Shown: positions 1 to 8,163 of the stretch, in pieces
Layout of the letters: the number at the start of each line of letters is the position of its first letter
Numbering within the stretch: the stretch's first letter is position 1
Source: Flavobacteriales bacterium
GTDB taxonomy: Bacteria; Bacteroidota; Bacteroidia; Flavobacteriales_F; PHOS-HE28
Reading direction: 5' to 3'
Assembly: GCA_016710015.1 (NCBI GenBank)
Contig: JADJLR010000002.1
Coordinates: 310,001-374,000 of the forward strand
DNA length: 64,000 nucleotides
Notes under the pieces: model-generated
Database searches by the model: none
The model's input: only the letters and a program-made list of their open reading frames with translations
What the model was told of the DNA's origin: nothing
Program-made: the position numbers and the translations under genes

Positions 1-2
1 AT

Positions 3-1337
3 GTCGGACCCGGCCAACCGTATACCGCACCCAGTCAAGTTTCAGGCCTGGTCGGAAACGGTGATACGGTGAACATTGCCGCTGGCACCTACCCTTCTGA
101 TGTTGCGCGTTGGCAAGCGAATGACCTTTTGCTCCGTGGCATTGGCGGCATGGCACATTTGGAAAGCAACGGAAATGCTTGGGGTGAAAAAGGCATTTGG
201 GTGATCCAAGGTGATCGCACGACCGTTGAATGGATCGAATTCAGTGAGTGCAGCATACCGGATCAAAATGGTGCCGGTATTCGGCAAGAAGGACATCACC
301 TGACCGTGCTCCATTGTTACTTCCACAACAACGAGAACGGGATCCTGGCCGGCACGCCCAACGCCATGCCAAGCAACATCACCATAGAGCATTGTGAGTT
401 CGCGCACAACGGTTTCGGCGATGGATTCTCCCACAACCTGTACATCAACTACACGGATACGCTGTGGTTTCGCTACAACTACAGCCACCAAACGAATGTG
501 GGCCACGAACTGAAGAGTCGCGCGAACGTCAACTTCATCGAATACAACCGCTTCAGTAACGAACAGAACGGAAGCGCCAGTCGCGAGATCGACCTGCCGG
601 ACGGAGGACAGGCCTATGTGATCGGCAATGTGTTGCAGCAAGGCCTGCAAGGGCAGAACAGCAATATGATCGGCTATGGCCTGGAGAGCATGAGCAATCC
701 GGGGCCGCATGAACTGTACGCCATCAACAACACCTTGGTGAACGAGCGCACCGTAGGCAGTTTCTTCAGTATGAACAGCGGAACGGTCTTCAAGGCCTAC
801 AACAACATCCTCGCCGGACAAGGACAGTTCGTGGCGAACTTCTTCCCGTTGCAAACCGACACTGCGGGCAACCTGAAGCAACCGGTATTCGCACTCATCG
901 GCTTCGCGGATCCGAATAATTACAACTACCGCATTACGGATGATTCACCAGCGCACAACATCGGTATACCGGCCGGCCTCTCCAGCAGCGGTTATCCCTT
1001 GGTAGCTTGGGACGAGTACGTGCATCCCACCGGCCGCACGGTGCGTTGCCAACATGCCCTGCTTGATGCCGGTGCCTTCGAGACCTGCACCACGGATGCG
1101 CTCGTTCTTGTCGATCACCCGTGGATGATCTGGCCGAACCCGGCACATGATCGGGTCAACATCAACGCACTAGCGGGCGCCAAGATCGTACTGATCGACG
1201 CGCAAGGCCGCCTACTACGCACCATGCAAAGCACCGGCATGAACACCATCGAATTGCTCGGCATTGCATCCGGCATTTATGTGCTGCGTGTGGAACACAA
1301 CGGAGCGCGTACCGATGAAAAGCTGATCATCGAATGA
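3..1337 (+). CDS. Secreted beta-helix-type protein with T9SS tail, 5' end outside window
   Basis: The reading frame is open from base 3, so the gene begins before the window; the GTG at 69 is internal, because the residues before it (GQPYTAPSQVSGLVGNGDTV) continue the same fold. The body is rich in short N/G-containing strands (IEHCEFAHNG, NNENGI, AYNNILAG), typical of right-handed parallel beta-helix proteins such as polysaccharide lyases or pectate-lyase-like proteins. The last 75 or so residues carry a T9SS type A sorting tail (IWPNPAHDRVNI, then IDAQGRLL and GIYVLRVE), so the product is probably exported across the outer membrane and anchored or released at the cell surface. The stop overlaps the start of the next gene (ATGA). 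Substrate unknown. Confidence 0.75.
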   Translation, partial: VGPGQPYTAPSQVSGLVGNGDTVNIAAGTYPSDVARWQANDLLLRGIGGMAHLESNGNAWGEKGIWVIQGDRTTVEWIEFSECSIPDQNGAGIRQEGHHLTVLHCYFHNNENGILAGTPNAMPSNITIEHCEFAHNGFGDGFSHNLYINYTDTLWFRYNYSHQTNVGHELKSRANVNFIEYNRFSNEQNGSASREIDLPDGGQAYVIGNVLQQGLQGQNSNMIGYGLESMSNPGPHELYAINNTLVNERTVGSFFSMNSGTVFKAYNNILAGQGQFVANFFPLQTDTAGNLKQPVFALIGFADPNNYNYRITDDSPAHNIGIPAGLSSSGYPLVAWDEYVHPTGRTVRCQHALLDAGAFETCTTDALVLVDHPWMIWPNPAHDRVNINALAGAKIVLIDAQGRLLRTMQSTGMNTIELLGIASGIYVLRVEHNGARTDEKLIIE

Positions 1338-1837
1338 CCCACTTCACACTTCGCGAATGGACCATGGCCGATCTGCCCGCCTTGGTGGAACACGCTAACG
1401 ACCCTACTGTGGCGGACAACCTTACGGATGCATTTCCACACCCGTACACCGTGGAGCATGGCAAAGCATTCCTTGCACGCTTCATGGGCCAAGACCCGCA
1501 GCTCGTGCTCGCGATCGATGTGGATGGCGCAGCGGTCGGTGCAGTTGGCATTCATCCGCAAAGCGATGTGTACCGCCGGAACGCCGAACTGGGCTATTGG
1601 ATCGCGAAAGCGTTCCGTGGAAAGGGGATCATGACAGAAGCCGTGAAGCAAGCAACGACCCGGGCATTCGACATCCTACCGGACATTCATCGTGTGTTCG
1701 CCCGACCGTACGGAAGCAACACCGCTTCACAACGCGTTCTGGAAAAGGCCGGCTTCATCCTGGAAGCTCGCATGCATGGCACCTTCCTCAAGAACGGCCG
1801 CGTAGAGGATGAACTGATCTACGCGATCCGGCGTTGA
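1334..1837 (+). CDS. GNAT family N-acetyltransferase
   Basis: A 167-residue RimJ/RimL-type GNAT acetyltransferase, which would transfer an acetyl group from acetyl-CoA to an amine (protein N-terminus or small molecule). The acetyl-CoA binding motif appears as FRGKGIMTEAV, followed by the usual NTASQRVLEKAGF segment near the C-terminus. It overlaps the preceding T9SS gene by four bases, so the two may be co-transcribed, although there is no obvious functional link. Length and motifs are normal for the family. The substrate cannot be told from the sequence. Confidence 0.85.
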   Translation: MTHFTLREWTMADLPALVEHANDPTVADNLTDAFPHPYTVEHGKAFLARFMGQDPQLVLAIDVDGAAVGAVGIHPQSDVYRRNAELGYWIAKAFRGKGIMTEAVKQATTRAFDILPDIHRVFARPYGSNTASQRVLEKAGFILEARMHGTFLKNGRVEDELIYAIRR

Positions 1838-1880
1838 GCGCTTCGGCCAACCGACGGCACTAGAATATCGTCATGTCCAT

Positions 1881-3125
1881 ATGATCGAACGCGTCCTACT
1901 TTCCTTGGTGTCCATTTCCCTTTGGGCCTCACTGCTCTCTGCACAAACCACCGTGCTGTTCCTAGGCAACAGTTACACCGCCGCGAACGACCTACCGAAT
2001 ACCTTTCGGCAGTTGGCACTTTCACTTGGCGAAGAAGTCACGGTGAGTGCATCCACTCCAGGAGGCTACACCCTCGAACAACACGCCACCTACGCGCCAT
2101 CGCTATCGTTGATCGACGCGCAGCCCTGGGACTTCGTGGTGATGCAGGAACAGAGTCAGTTGGGCGCGCTTCCCGTGGATGTCACCAATACGGAGCTCGG
2201 CGCCACCCAATTGCTCGCCGAGATCGAAGAGAACTACGAATGCACCTATCCGGTCTTCTATATGACCTGGGGCCGGCAGAACGGTGATCCCGACAATTGC
2301 CCCGCCTTTCCTTTCATGTGTACCTACGACGGTATGCAACAGGGATTGCGGAACAATTATGTGGCACTCGCAAACTGGAACGATGCATACACCGCACCTG
2401 TCGGCGTTGCCTGGAAGCAAGTGCGCGATACCCACCCGCTCATCAACCTCTATGCAGCGGACGGATCCCATCCATCCGTGGAAGGCACCTACCTCGCCGC
2501 CTGCGTGTTCTATTGCACGATCTTCCAAGAGAGCTGTGTGGATGCTGCATTCAACTCCTCCCTTCCTCCGGATACCGCAGCGATCCTTCGAAGCATCGCC
2601 AGTGCCACGGTATTGGACGAGCCCGAGACCTGGAACCTCGACGTGCCCAACGGCACCGACGCATTTCTCGATGGCTTCAGCAGCGGGCCGGATTATATCA
2701 CCTTGATCCACAACGGGCAGGGCACGCACCTGTGGACCTGTAGCAACGGGCAATCATTCACCACCGCGACGGTCACCTTCACATTCGATACATCGGGCGT
2801 CTACACCGTTGTGCATACCTACACCGATCCCTGTGGCAACACCGCTACCGCGAACCTCACCTTCACGATCGTCGTCACGGTCGGTGTCGTGGAGCAGGAT
2901 GCGGGATCGCGCTACCAAGTACGCGCGGGACCTCCCGGGATCGTGGAGGTGCATGGCGTACAAGGAGTGGCCACGCTCAACTTGTTCGATGCACAGGGAC
3001 GGATGCTCAGCAATGAGCGGATCAACAGCTCCGAGGCGCAGGTCCCCTGCCCAACCGGACTGCTTTTCTGGACACTGACCGATGAGCGCGGAACAAGGTT
3101 GAGGGGGAAGGTGCTAGTGCACTGA
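1881..3125 (+). CDS. Secreted SGNH-type hydrolase with T9SS tail
   Basis: A 414-residue protein with a signal peptide (about residues 1-21). The first domain looks like an SGNH/GDSL esterase: the block-I motif is LFLGNSYTA with Ser31, and the block-V motif is DGSHP with Asp194 and His197. That points to a carbohydrate or lipid esterase. After it comes a PKD-like beta segment (about residues 260-330, TFDTSGVYTVVHTY) and a C-terminal T9SS-type tail (LNLFDAQGRMLSNERI, then GLLFWTLTDERG). It therefore probably acts at the cell surface or outside the cell. It starts 43 bases after the acetyltransferase. Confidence 0.75.
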   Translation: MIERVLLSLVSISLWASLLSAQTTVLFLGNSYTAANDLPNTFRQLALSLGEEVTVSASTPGGYTLEQHATYAPSLSLIDAQPWDFVVMQEQSQLGALPVDVTNTELGATQLLAEIEENYECTYPVFYMTWGRQNGDPDNCPAFPFMCTYDGMQQGLRNNYVALANWNDAYTAPVGVAWKQVRDTHPLINLYAADGSHPSVEGTYLAACVFYCTIFQESCVDAAFNSSLPPDTAAILRSIASATVLDEPETWNLDVPNGTDAFLDGFSSGPDYITLIHNGQGTHLWTCSNGQSFTTATVTFTFDTSGVYTVVHTYTDPCGNTATANLTFTIVVTVGVVEQDAGSRYQVRAGPPGIVEVHGVQGVATLNLFDAQGRMLSNERINSSEAQVPCPTGLLFWTLTDERGTRLRGKVLVH

Positions 3126-3166
3126 TCCCTGACAGCGCGGTTAAGGGTGTTCGATATTCCCTTCTC

Positions 3167-3685
3167 TCACTTTCCTTGCCGCTCCACCACGTACCGATGC
3201 GCAAGCAAGCCCTCTTCCATGAACTCCGTTTCAAAGTGGAGGCCGAGCTTTTCCAGCACCCGCACCGATGCTTTGTTCTCAGGCAGCACGAAGCCATGGA
3301 TGCGCTCCAGCCTGAGCGGGCCGAAGCCGAATTCCAACGCGGCACGGCCGGCTTCGGTGGCCAGCCCTTGCCCCCACAGGTCGCGGCATAGCCGATATCC
3401 AACGTCCACCAGGTCATGTTCAGGCAGGTACTTCAGGCCAGCGAAACCGATGAACTCGCTACTCGCCTTGCTCACCATCGCAAAGCGACCGAAGCCGTTC
3501 CGCTCATAGTCGCCCAGGACATTCTCCCGGATCGTTCGCTCCATCTCCGCCATGGTCTTCATTCCACCATCATGGGTATAGCGTGTTACTTCCGCATCCA
3601 GGTTCATGGCATAGGAAGCCGCCACGTCATCCATCGTGAACGGGCGAAGGATCAAGCGTTCGGTCTCTAGGATCGTGTTGAACAT
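3167..3685 (-). CDS. GNAT family N-acetyltransferase (RimJ/RimL type)
   Basis: A 172-residue acetyltransferase with the RimJ/RimL opening TERLILRPFTMDD, the acetyl-CoA loop LWGQGLATEAGRAAL, and the late signature PENKASVRVLEKLGL. Family members acetylate ribosomal-protein N-termini or small amines; the substrate is unknown here. It converges on the SGNH gene and is not closely related to the acetyltransferase at 1334. Upstream on the minus strand is TTACTTTCC, a weak match to a Bacteroidota -7 element. Confidence 0.85.
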   Translation of the reverse strand: MFNTILETERLILRPFTMDDVAASYAMNLDAEVTRYTHDGGMKTMAEMERTIRENVLGDYERNGFGRFAMVSKASSEFIGFAGLKYLPEHDLVDVGYRLCRDLWGQGLATEAGRAALEFGFGPLRLERIHGFVLPENKASVRVLEKLGLHFETEFMEEGLLAHRYVVERQGK

Positions 3686-3811
3686 CCCGCCGAAGGAAAG
3701 TAACCGGAAGGACTTTACAAGGGAACAGGTATTACCCGCCCACTATTTCCTCCCGACCTTAGCCCCAATGCAACTCCAGAACAATCGCCGGCCAATGGGA
3801 GCCGCGGAGCG

Positions 3812-3888
3812 GAAGACTCAAGAACCAAGACTCAAGACACAAGAACGAAGAACCAAGACACAAGGCTCAATGATCAAGGTTCAAGGCT
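3812..3888 (+). repeat. Degenerate CAAGNNN heptamer array (11 units)
   Basis: Eleven heptamers in perfect 7-base phase, each close to CAAGNNN: GAAGACT, CAAGAAC, CAAGACT, CAAGACA, CAAGAAC, GAAGAAC, CAAGACA, CAAGGCT, CAATGAT, CAAGGTT, CAAGGCT. The array lies just upstream of paaZ and outside any convincing gene. A second array of the same family, in the opposite orientation, is at 38591-38702. Confidence 0.85.
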
Positions 3889-3918
3889 TCTGAGCAACGA
3901 ACACGCGACCTTCGCACC

Positions 3919-5985
3919 ATGCAATTAGAGAATTACATCGCTGGCTCTTGGGTAAAGGGCACCGGCAAACAAGCGGAACTCCTCGACGCCAGCACCGGCG
4001 AACTCATCGCCACCACTTCCTCCGGCGGACTCGACTTCGGCGCCATGCTCACCTACGCCCGTGAAGTAGGCGGCCCTCCCCTGCGCAAAATGACCTTCCC
4101 GGAGCGCGGCCGCATGCTGAAGGCACTCGCGCTCTACCTGATGGACCGCAAGGAGGAATTCTACCAGATCAGCTACAAGACCGGCGCCACCAAGGCCGAT
4201 AGCTGGGTGGACATCGAAGGCGGCATCGGCAACGTGTTCGCCAACGCCAGCTTGCGCAAGCAGCTCGGCAACATGCCTTTCTATGTGGACGGGCCACCCG
4301 TGCTCACCAGCAAGGGCGGCAGCTTCATGGGCCACCACATCATGGTGCCGAAGGAAGGTGTGGCGGTACACATCAACGCCTTCAACTTCCCCATCTGGGG
4401 CATGCTGGAGAAGTGCGCCGTGAATTGGATGGCCGGGATGCCCGCCGTGGTGAAGCCCGCCACCGTGACCAGCTACCTCACCGAGGCCATGGCGAAGGCC
4501 ATCATCGAAAGCAGGATACTGCCCGAAGGCGCACTCCAATTGATCGTCGGTTCCGCTGGGGATCTATTGGACCATGTCGAGAGCCAGGACGTCGTCACCT
4601 TCACCGGTAGCGCGACGACCGGGCGTATGCTAAAGGCCCACCCGCGCATCATCGCGGAGAGCGTGCCCTTCAACATGGAGGCCGATAGCCTCAACAGCAT
4701 CGTGCTCGGTCCCGATGCCACGCCGGACACCGACGAGTTCACGCTATTCATCAAGGAGGTCGGCAAGGAGATGACGCTGAAGTGCGGCCAGCGCTGCACC
4801 GGCGCACGACGCATCATGGTGCCCGAGAACCTCGTGGAGGATGTCCAGATCGCATTGGGCAAACGCCTCGGCGGTACCGTGATCGGCGACCCGCGTGCGG
4901 AAGGAGTTAGAATGGGTGCCCTCGCCGGACAGACGCAACGCACCGAAGTGCGCGACAACCTCGCCGACCTGATGAAAGGCAGCGAGCTGGTCTACGGCGA
5001 TCCGAACAGTGTGAGCGTTACCGGTGCCGATGCCGAGAAGGGCGCGTTCATGAGCCCCATCCTGCTGCTGAACAAGGACCCCTGGAAGAACCAGCAGTGC
5101 CACAACATCGAGGCCTTCGGTCCGGTGAGCACATTGATGCCCTACTCCACCATCGACGATGCCGTGGCCCTTACCAAGCTCGGCAAAGGCAGCCTCTGCG
5201 CCAGCATCGCGACCTACGATGATAAGGTCGCTCAGCAATTCGTGTGGGGTGCTGCCAGCCACCACGGCCGCATGCTGGTGATCAACCGCGACATGGCGAA
5301 GGAGAACACCGGCCACGGTTCACCGCTGGCCACGCTGGTACACGGCGGTCCCGGTCGCGCTGGTGGTGGCGAGGAAATGGGCGGCAAGCGCGGCGTGCTG
5401 CACTACCTGCAGCGCACCGCCATCCAAGGCAGCCCCACCACCATCACCGCGCTTACGCAGCAGTACCAGCAAGGTGCCAAGCAACACATCACGCCGAAGC
5501 ACACCTTCCGCATGCACTTCGAGGAGCTGAATGTGGGCGATACCGTGATCACCGAGAAGCACACCGTGACGCTGGACGACATCAACAACTTCGCGGACCT
5601 CAGCGGCGACAAGTTCTACGCCCACATGGACGAGAACGCCTTGGACGGCACCATCTTCACCGGTCGTGTGGCGCACGGCTACTTCATCCTCAGCCGCGCC
5701 GCCGGCCTTTTTGTTGATCCGCCCAAAGGCCCAGTACTACTGAACTACGGCATCGAGGAAGCGCGCTTCACCAAGCCCGTATACCCCGGCGCCGTCATCC
5801 AAGTGAAGTTCACCGTGAAGGAGAAGGTGGATCAGGAGAAGAAGCCGAAGACCGAGGACTCGCCCAAGGGTGCGGATATCGCGACGGGCATTGTGAAGTT
5901 TCTGGTTGATGTTGTTGACGAAACCGGGGAGACCGTGGCGATCGCGACGATCTTGACGATGGTGCGGAAGTTGGATCAGTCGTAG
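3919..5985 (+). CDS. paaZ: Bifunctional aldehyde dehydrogenase / MaoC hydratase PaaZ
   Basis: A 688-residue fusion matching PaaZ of the aerobic phenylacetyl-CoA pathway, which hydrolyses the oxepin-CoA ring and oxidises the resulting semialdehyde. The N-terminal aldehyde dehydrogenase domain (about residues 1-515) has the catalytic Cys293 in GQRCTGARR and the general-base Glu254 in FNMEADSLN. The C-terminal MaoC hotdog domain (about residues 520-688) begins at FEELNVGDTV and carries the hydratase helix motif GRVAHGYFILSRAAGL. The length is normal. No other paa genes are adjacent in this window, though an enoyl-CoA hydratase lies at 60416. The 3' end has been copied several times downstream (7162, 7734, 8164). 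Confidence 0.92.
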   Translation: MQLENYIAGSWVKGTGKQAELLDASTGELIATTSSGGLDFGAMLTYAREVGGPPLRKMTFPERGRMLKALALYLMDRKEEFYQISYKTGATKADSWVDIEGGIGNVFANASLRKQLGNMPFYVDGPPVLTSKGGSFMGHHIMVPKEGVAVHINAFNFPIWGMLEKCAVNWMAGMPAVVKPATVTSYLTEAMAKAIIESRILPEGALQLIVGSAGDLLDHVESQDVVTFTGSATTGRMLKAHPRIIAESVPFNMEADSLNSIVLGPDATPDTDEFTLFIKEVGKEMTLKCGQRCTGARRIMVPENLVEDVQIALGKRLGGTVIGDPRAEGVRMGALAGQTQRTEVRDNLADLMKGSELVYGDPNSVSVTGADAEKGAFMSPILLLNKDPWKNQQCHNIEAFGPVSTLMPYSTIDDAVALTKLGKGSLCASIATYDDKVAQQFVWGAASHHGRMLVINRDMAKENTGHGSPLATLVHGGPGRAGGGEEMGGKRGVLHYLQRTAIQGSPTTITALTQQYQQGAKQHITPKHTFRMHFEELNVGDTVITEKHTVTLDDINNFADLSGDKFYAHMDENALDGTIFTGRVAHGYFILSRAAGLFVDPPKGPVLLNYGIEEARFTKPVYPGAVIQVKFTVKEKVDQEKKPKTEDSPKGADIATGIVKFLVDVVDETGETVAIATILTMVRKLDQS

Positions 5986-6002
5986 ACCATCTGTTCTGGC
6001 AT

Positions 6003-6010
6003 TATATTCG
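6003..6010 (+). promoter_or_regulatory. Probable -7 promoter element TATATTCG
   Basis: TATATTCG fits the Bacteroidota -7 pattern TAnnTTTG with one change and lies 33 bases before the start of the membrane-protein gene at 6044. I found no TTG at the expected -33 spacing. Confidence 0.45.
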
Positions 6011-6043
6011 ATATTCGAGGAGTTGCAGTAGCCCACCCCCACC

Positions 6044-6838
6044 ATGAAGATCCGCGTTTGTACCCGATCAGTCTTTGCTCATGCAGCACTGGTCCTTATT
6101 TCCCTTCTTCACTCAGCAACTGTACTAGGCCAAGGCAAGGCTGACAAGAACATCCTTAATGGGATGCCCAGCGAAGAAGTCGTAATGTTGATCGGCGGAG
6201 CGATCGCTCTGTTCTTCCTGGCCCTCATCTTCCTTAGGGAGTTTAGACCCTTCGGCTTTACTGCCGACAATAGCAGATTCCGCGCACGGGGGTATGTCTA
6301 CGCCGTTTCCAGGTTGAATGGAACCGTGCGCGGTGCCAAGACACTTGTCACCAATACGACATACTACAGCCAACGGGGCAACTCGACATACTCTTCTCGA
6401 GAGGACGAATTCTTTTTACACACATCTCAAGGCCTCGAAAGAAGCGTGACTGTCAGTCATGGGCTGTTCAAAGTTGACAATGGTCATGGTATTTCGGCCG
6501 TTGAATTCACCCCCGACAAGCACGGGAGGCCTGAGATCATCGCATTGTACAATCACAATACGGGTGATTCGCATGCACTGTTCGACAACATCGATCCCAT
6601 AGTGCGAATTCCATGGCGCCGAGTGCTATTCCTTTATGGAGCTGTCGCATTTGTCATCCTAGCCGCGCTGATGAAGCCAGGAAATTTCGGGATCGCGGGC
6701 TTTCTTTCTGATTCCATTCAACAAGTCCTTCTCTTGGTTGTTGCCGCCTTCCCAATTGCTTTCCTCATCGGGCGGTCCATTGTCCAGGGTCGCCGGTCAC
6801 GAGTGATCTATCGCCGCTGCTGGAAATTGCTTGACTAG
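6044..6838 (+). CDS. Membrane protein of unknown function
   Basis: A 264-residue protein I do not recognise. It begins with a signal-like segment (residues 1-29), has a hydrophobic helix around residues 45-65 (VVMLIGGAIALFFLALIFL) and two further helices near the C-terminus (about 190-210 and 225-245), ending in a basic tail. Between the helices lies a soluble domain of about 120 residues with Thr/Ser/Tyr-rich strands. It sits between the parental paaZ 3' end and a second copy of that end at 7162, so it may belong to an inserted segment. Its GC content looks slightly lower than that of its neighbours. Confidence 0.65.
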   Translation: MKIRVCTRSVFAHAALVLISLLHSATVLGQGKADKNILNGMPSEEVVMLIGGAIALFFLALIFLREFRPFGFTADNSRFRARGYVYAVSRLNGTVRGAKTLVTNTTYYSQRGNSTYSSREDEFFLHTSQGLERSVTVSHGLFKVDNGHGISAVEFTPDKHGRPEIIALYNHNTGDSHALFDNIDPIVRIPWRRVLFLYGAVAFVILAALMKPGNFGIAGFLSDSIQQVLLLVVAAFPIAFLIGRSIVQGRRSRVIYRRCWKLLD

Positions 6839-6899
6839 CCAGCAGAATTCGAGATGGATTCAACAAGGCAGAAACAAATAGCCAACTGTACTTCAACCA

Positions 6900-7113
6900 C
6901 GGCATTTGGGAGTGCCCTCAGGCTTGGTTGCGATCCGGATCGGTCATGAAGCCGGGCGACGCCCTGAACCTGACCGATGCACAAGGCAGAATGCTCGATG
7001 TCCGGATCCTGTCTGGAACTGGTTCGCTTCAAATGGCCCTGTCGCATTTGCCGGATGGCCTATATTTCCGTTCTTGGGAACTTCACGGGAACGGCGAACG
7101 CATCGGATCATGA
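6900..7113 (+). pseudogene. Remnant of a T9SS-tail protein (3' end only)
   Basis: The frame ending at 7113 encodes a recognisable T9SS C-terminal tail: LTDAQGRMLDVRI, then LPDGLYFRSWELHGNGERI. No plausible start or signal peptide precedes it, and the residues before about 6930 do not look like a folded domain. I read it as the surviving 3' end of a lost secreted-protein gene. Confidence 0.5.
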
Positions 7114-7161
7114 AGATCAGCGGAACAGAATGACATGCCCACTCGTGTGTTCTTGTCCGAA

Positions 7162-7233
7162 GTGTTCGATGAGAGGGAGACGGTGGCTATTGCGACGATC
7201 TTGACGATGGTGCGGAAGTTGGATCAGAACTAG
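7162..7233 (+). pseudogene. Second copy of the paaZ 3' end
   Basis: The frame encodes 23 residues, VFDERETVAIATILTMVRKL followed by DQN, then a stop; the paaZ ending is ETVAIATILTMVRKLDQS. A run of about 36 bases ending in GGATCAG is identical to paaZ. No upstream paaZ sequence is present. The TTG at 7219-7221 inside this copy is well placed to be the -33 element of the hicB promoter. Confidence 0.85.
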
Positions 7234-7249
7234 TCGCTGCGTAGATTTG
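7219..7249 (+). promoter_or_regulatory. Promoter of hicBA: TTG, 20 nt, TAGATTTG
   Basis: TAGATTTG at 7242-7249 is a perfect match to the Bacteroidota -7 consensus TAnnTTTG. It is preceded by TTG at 7219-7221 with 20 bases between, close to the known spacing. The hicB start follows 18 bases after the -7 box. The TTG belongs to the duplicated paaZ tail. Confidence 0.65.
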
Positions 7250-7266
7250 AACAAACGAACGGGACC

Positions 7267-7494
7267 ATGGCACAACTCACCTACCGCATCCTGATGACAC
7301 GCGAGCCGGAAGGTGGTTTCACGGTGAACGTACCCGCACTTCCGGGCTGTATCACCTACGGCGAGACCATCGAGCACGCTATGGAGATGGCCAAGGAAGC
7401 CATTGAACTCTACGTGGAAACGCTGCAAGCGGACGGTGAACGGATCCCGGACGACAGCCAGACCTTCGAGTATTCGCTTGTACTCGCTTCCTGA
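7267..7494 (+). CDS. hicB: HicB-type antitoxin
   Basis: A 75-residue HicB-family antitoxin: a short partial-RNase-H-like fold with the pattern YRILMTREPEGGFTVNVPALPGCITYGETIEHAM followed by helix AMEMAKEAIELYVETL. HicB proteins bind and neutralise the HicA mRNA interferase and usually repress their own operon. It has no separate C-terminal DNA-binding domain, which is common in short HicB forms. The toxin gene follows after six bases, so the order is antitoxin then toxin, the reverse of the classical hicAB order. The pair is bracketed by copies of the paaZ 3' end. Confidence 0.85.
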   Translation: MAQLTYRILMTREPEGGFTVNVPALPGCITYGETIEHAMEMAKEAIELYVETLQADGERIPDDSQTFEYSLVLAS

Positions 7495-7500
7495 TCGGCG

Positions 7501-7716
7501 ATGACGAAGGCGCCGTCGCTCTCACCCAACGAGATCATTCGTTTGCTAGTGAAGCACGGCTTCGAGTTTGCGCGTGCCAAAGGCTCACACCAGATCTTCA
7601 AGAACAAGGCCACCGGCAAGATGACCGTGGTGCCCATGCACAAGCGAGATCTTCCCAAGGGAACCATGCTCTCGATCCTGAAGCAGGCAGGTATCGATAA
7701 GGGGGAACTGCTTTGA
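7501..7716 (+). CDS. hicA: HicA-type mRNA interferase toxin
   Basis: A 71-residue HicA (YcfA) toxin with a double-stranded-RNA-binding-like fold. The catalytic histidine is His30 in the family motif GSHQIF, and the C-terminal PMHKRDLPKGTMLSILKQAGI is typical. HicA cleaves mRNA and arrests growth when not bound by HicB. It appears intact. It stops 17 bases before the third copy of the paaZ 3' end. Confidence 0.9.
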   Translation: MTKAPSLSPNEIIRLLVKHGFEFARAKGSHQIFKNKATGKMTVVPMHKRDLPKGTMLSILKQAGIDKGELL

Positions 7717-7733
7717 GTCCGATCGAGCACCAT

Positions 7734-8049
7734 CCGCCCAAAGGCCCCGTGCTACTGAACTGCGGTATCGAGGAAGCGCGGAAGCAAGTTGAGCGCCAGC
7801 GAAATCCCGCACTAACGGGCCCCGTTTACCCCGGCGCCTCCTTAAGGTGTCACCCTGAGCGATGTCGAAGGGTCACCGTGAAGGAGAAGGTGGATCAGGA
7901 GAAGAAGCCCAAGACCGAGGACAGTCCGAAGGGCGCACATCGCAACGGGTATTGTGAAGTTCCTGGTTGATGTTGTTGACGAAACGGGAGAGACGGTCGC
8001 TATTGGCACCATCCTGACCATGGTCCGGAAACTCGATCAGAGCAAATGA
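7734..8049 (+). pseudogene. Third, degenerate copy of the paaZ 3' end
   Basis: About 316 bases aligning to the last 265 bases of paaZ, from PPKGPVLLN to the stop, ending LDQSK. Two stretches replace or extend the paaZ sequence: one after GAAGCGCG (about 7781-7819), and one containing the ACCCT...AGGGT repeat at 7849-7876. These and a further small change (GGGTGCGGATATC became GGGCGCACATC) break the frame. The final 25 or so codons are again well preserved. Confidence 0.85.
7849..7876. repeat. REP-like element with ACCCT/AGGGT arms
   Basis: GTCACCCTGAGC...GTCGAAGGGTCAC: short arms ACCCT (7852-7856) and AGGGT (7869-7873) around GAGCGATGTCGA. It resembles the CCCTGAGC/GTCGAAGGG repeats that are common between genes in many bacteria. 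Here it sits within the degenerate paaZ tail. Confidence 0.5.
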
Positions 8050-8059
8050 GCTGTACGAT

Positions 8060-8130
8060 GCAAGAATGTCTTATGTCCTATGCAAATGCCAGACCCGTGA
8101 TTGGCCGCATAGGACATAGGATATTCTTGC
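8060..8130. repeat. Long hairpin: 24-nt arms, 23-nt loop
   Basis: The left arm 8060-8083 (GCAAGAATGTCTTATGTCCT then ATGC) pairs with the right arm 8107-8130 (GCATAGGACATAGGATATTC then TTGC) at 22 of 24 positions. The loop is 8084-8106. There is no T-run on either side, so it is not a typical intrinsic terminator. It lies between the third and fourth paaZ-tail copies. Confidence 0.75.
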
Positions 8131-8163
8131 AAAAAGCGCTGGCCTTGTGGGTTGGCTTCTATC

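Noticed and set aside
42..881. Minus-strand open frame of 279 codons at the left edge
   Set aside because: Antisense to the T9SS beta-helix gene, whose own frame is open from base 3 and carries recognisable motifs.
3812..3888. Possible CRISPR or coding repeat in the CAAG array
   Set aside because: Units are 7 bases with no spacers, and a 7-base period cannot encode a repeated peptide without changing frame each unit.
3919..5985. A complete phenylacetate operon around paaZ
   Set aside because: The neighbours are acetyltransferases, a membrane protein and a toxin-antitoxin pair; no paaABCDE, paaK or paaJ is present in the window.
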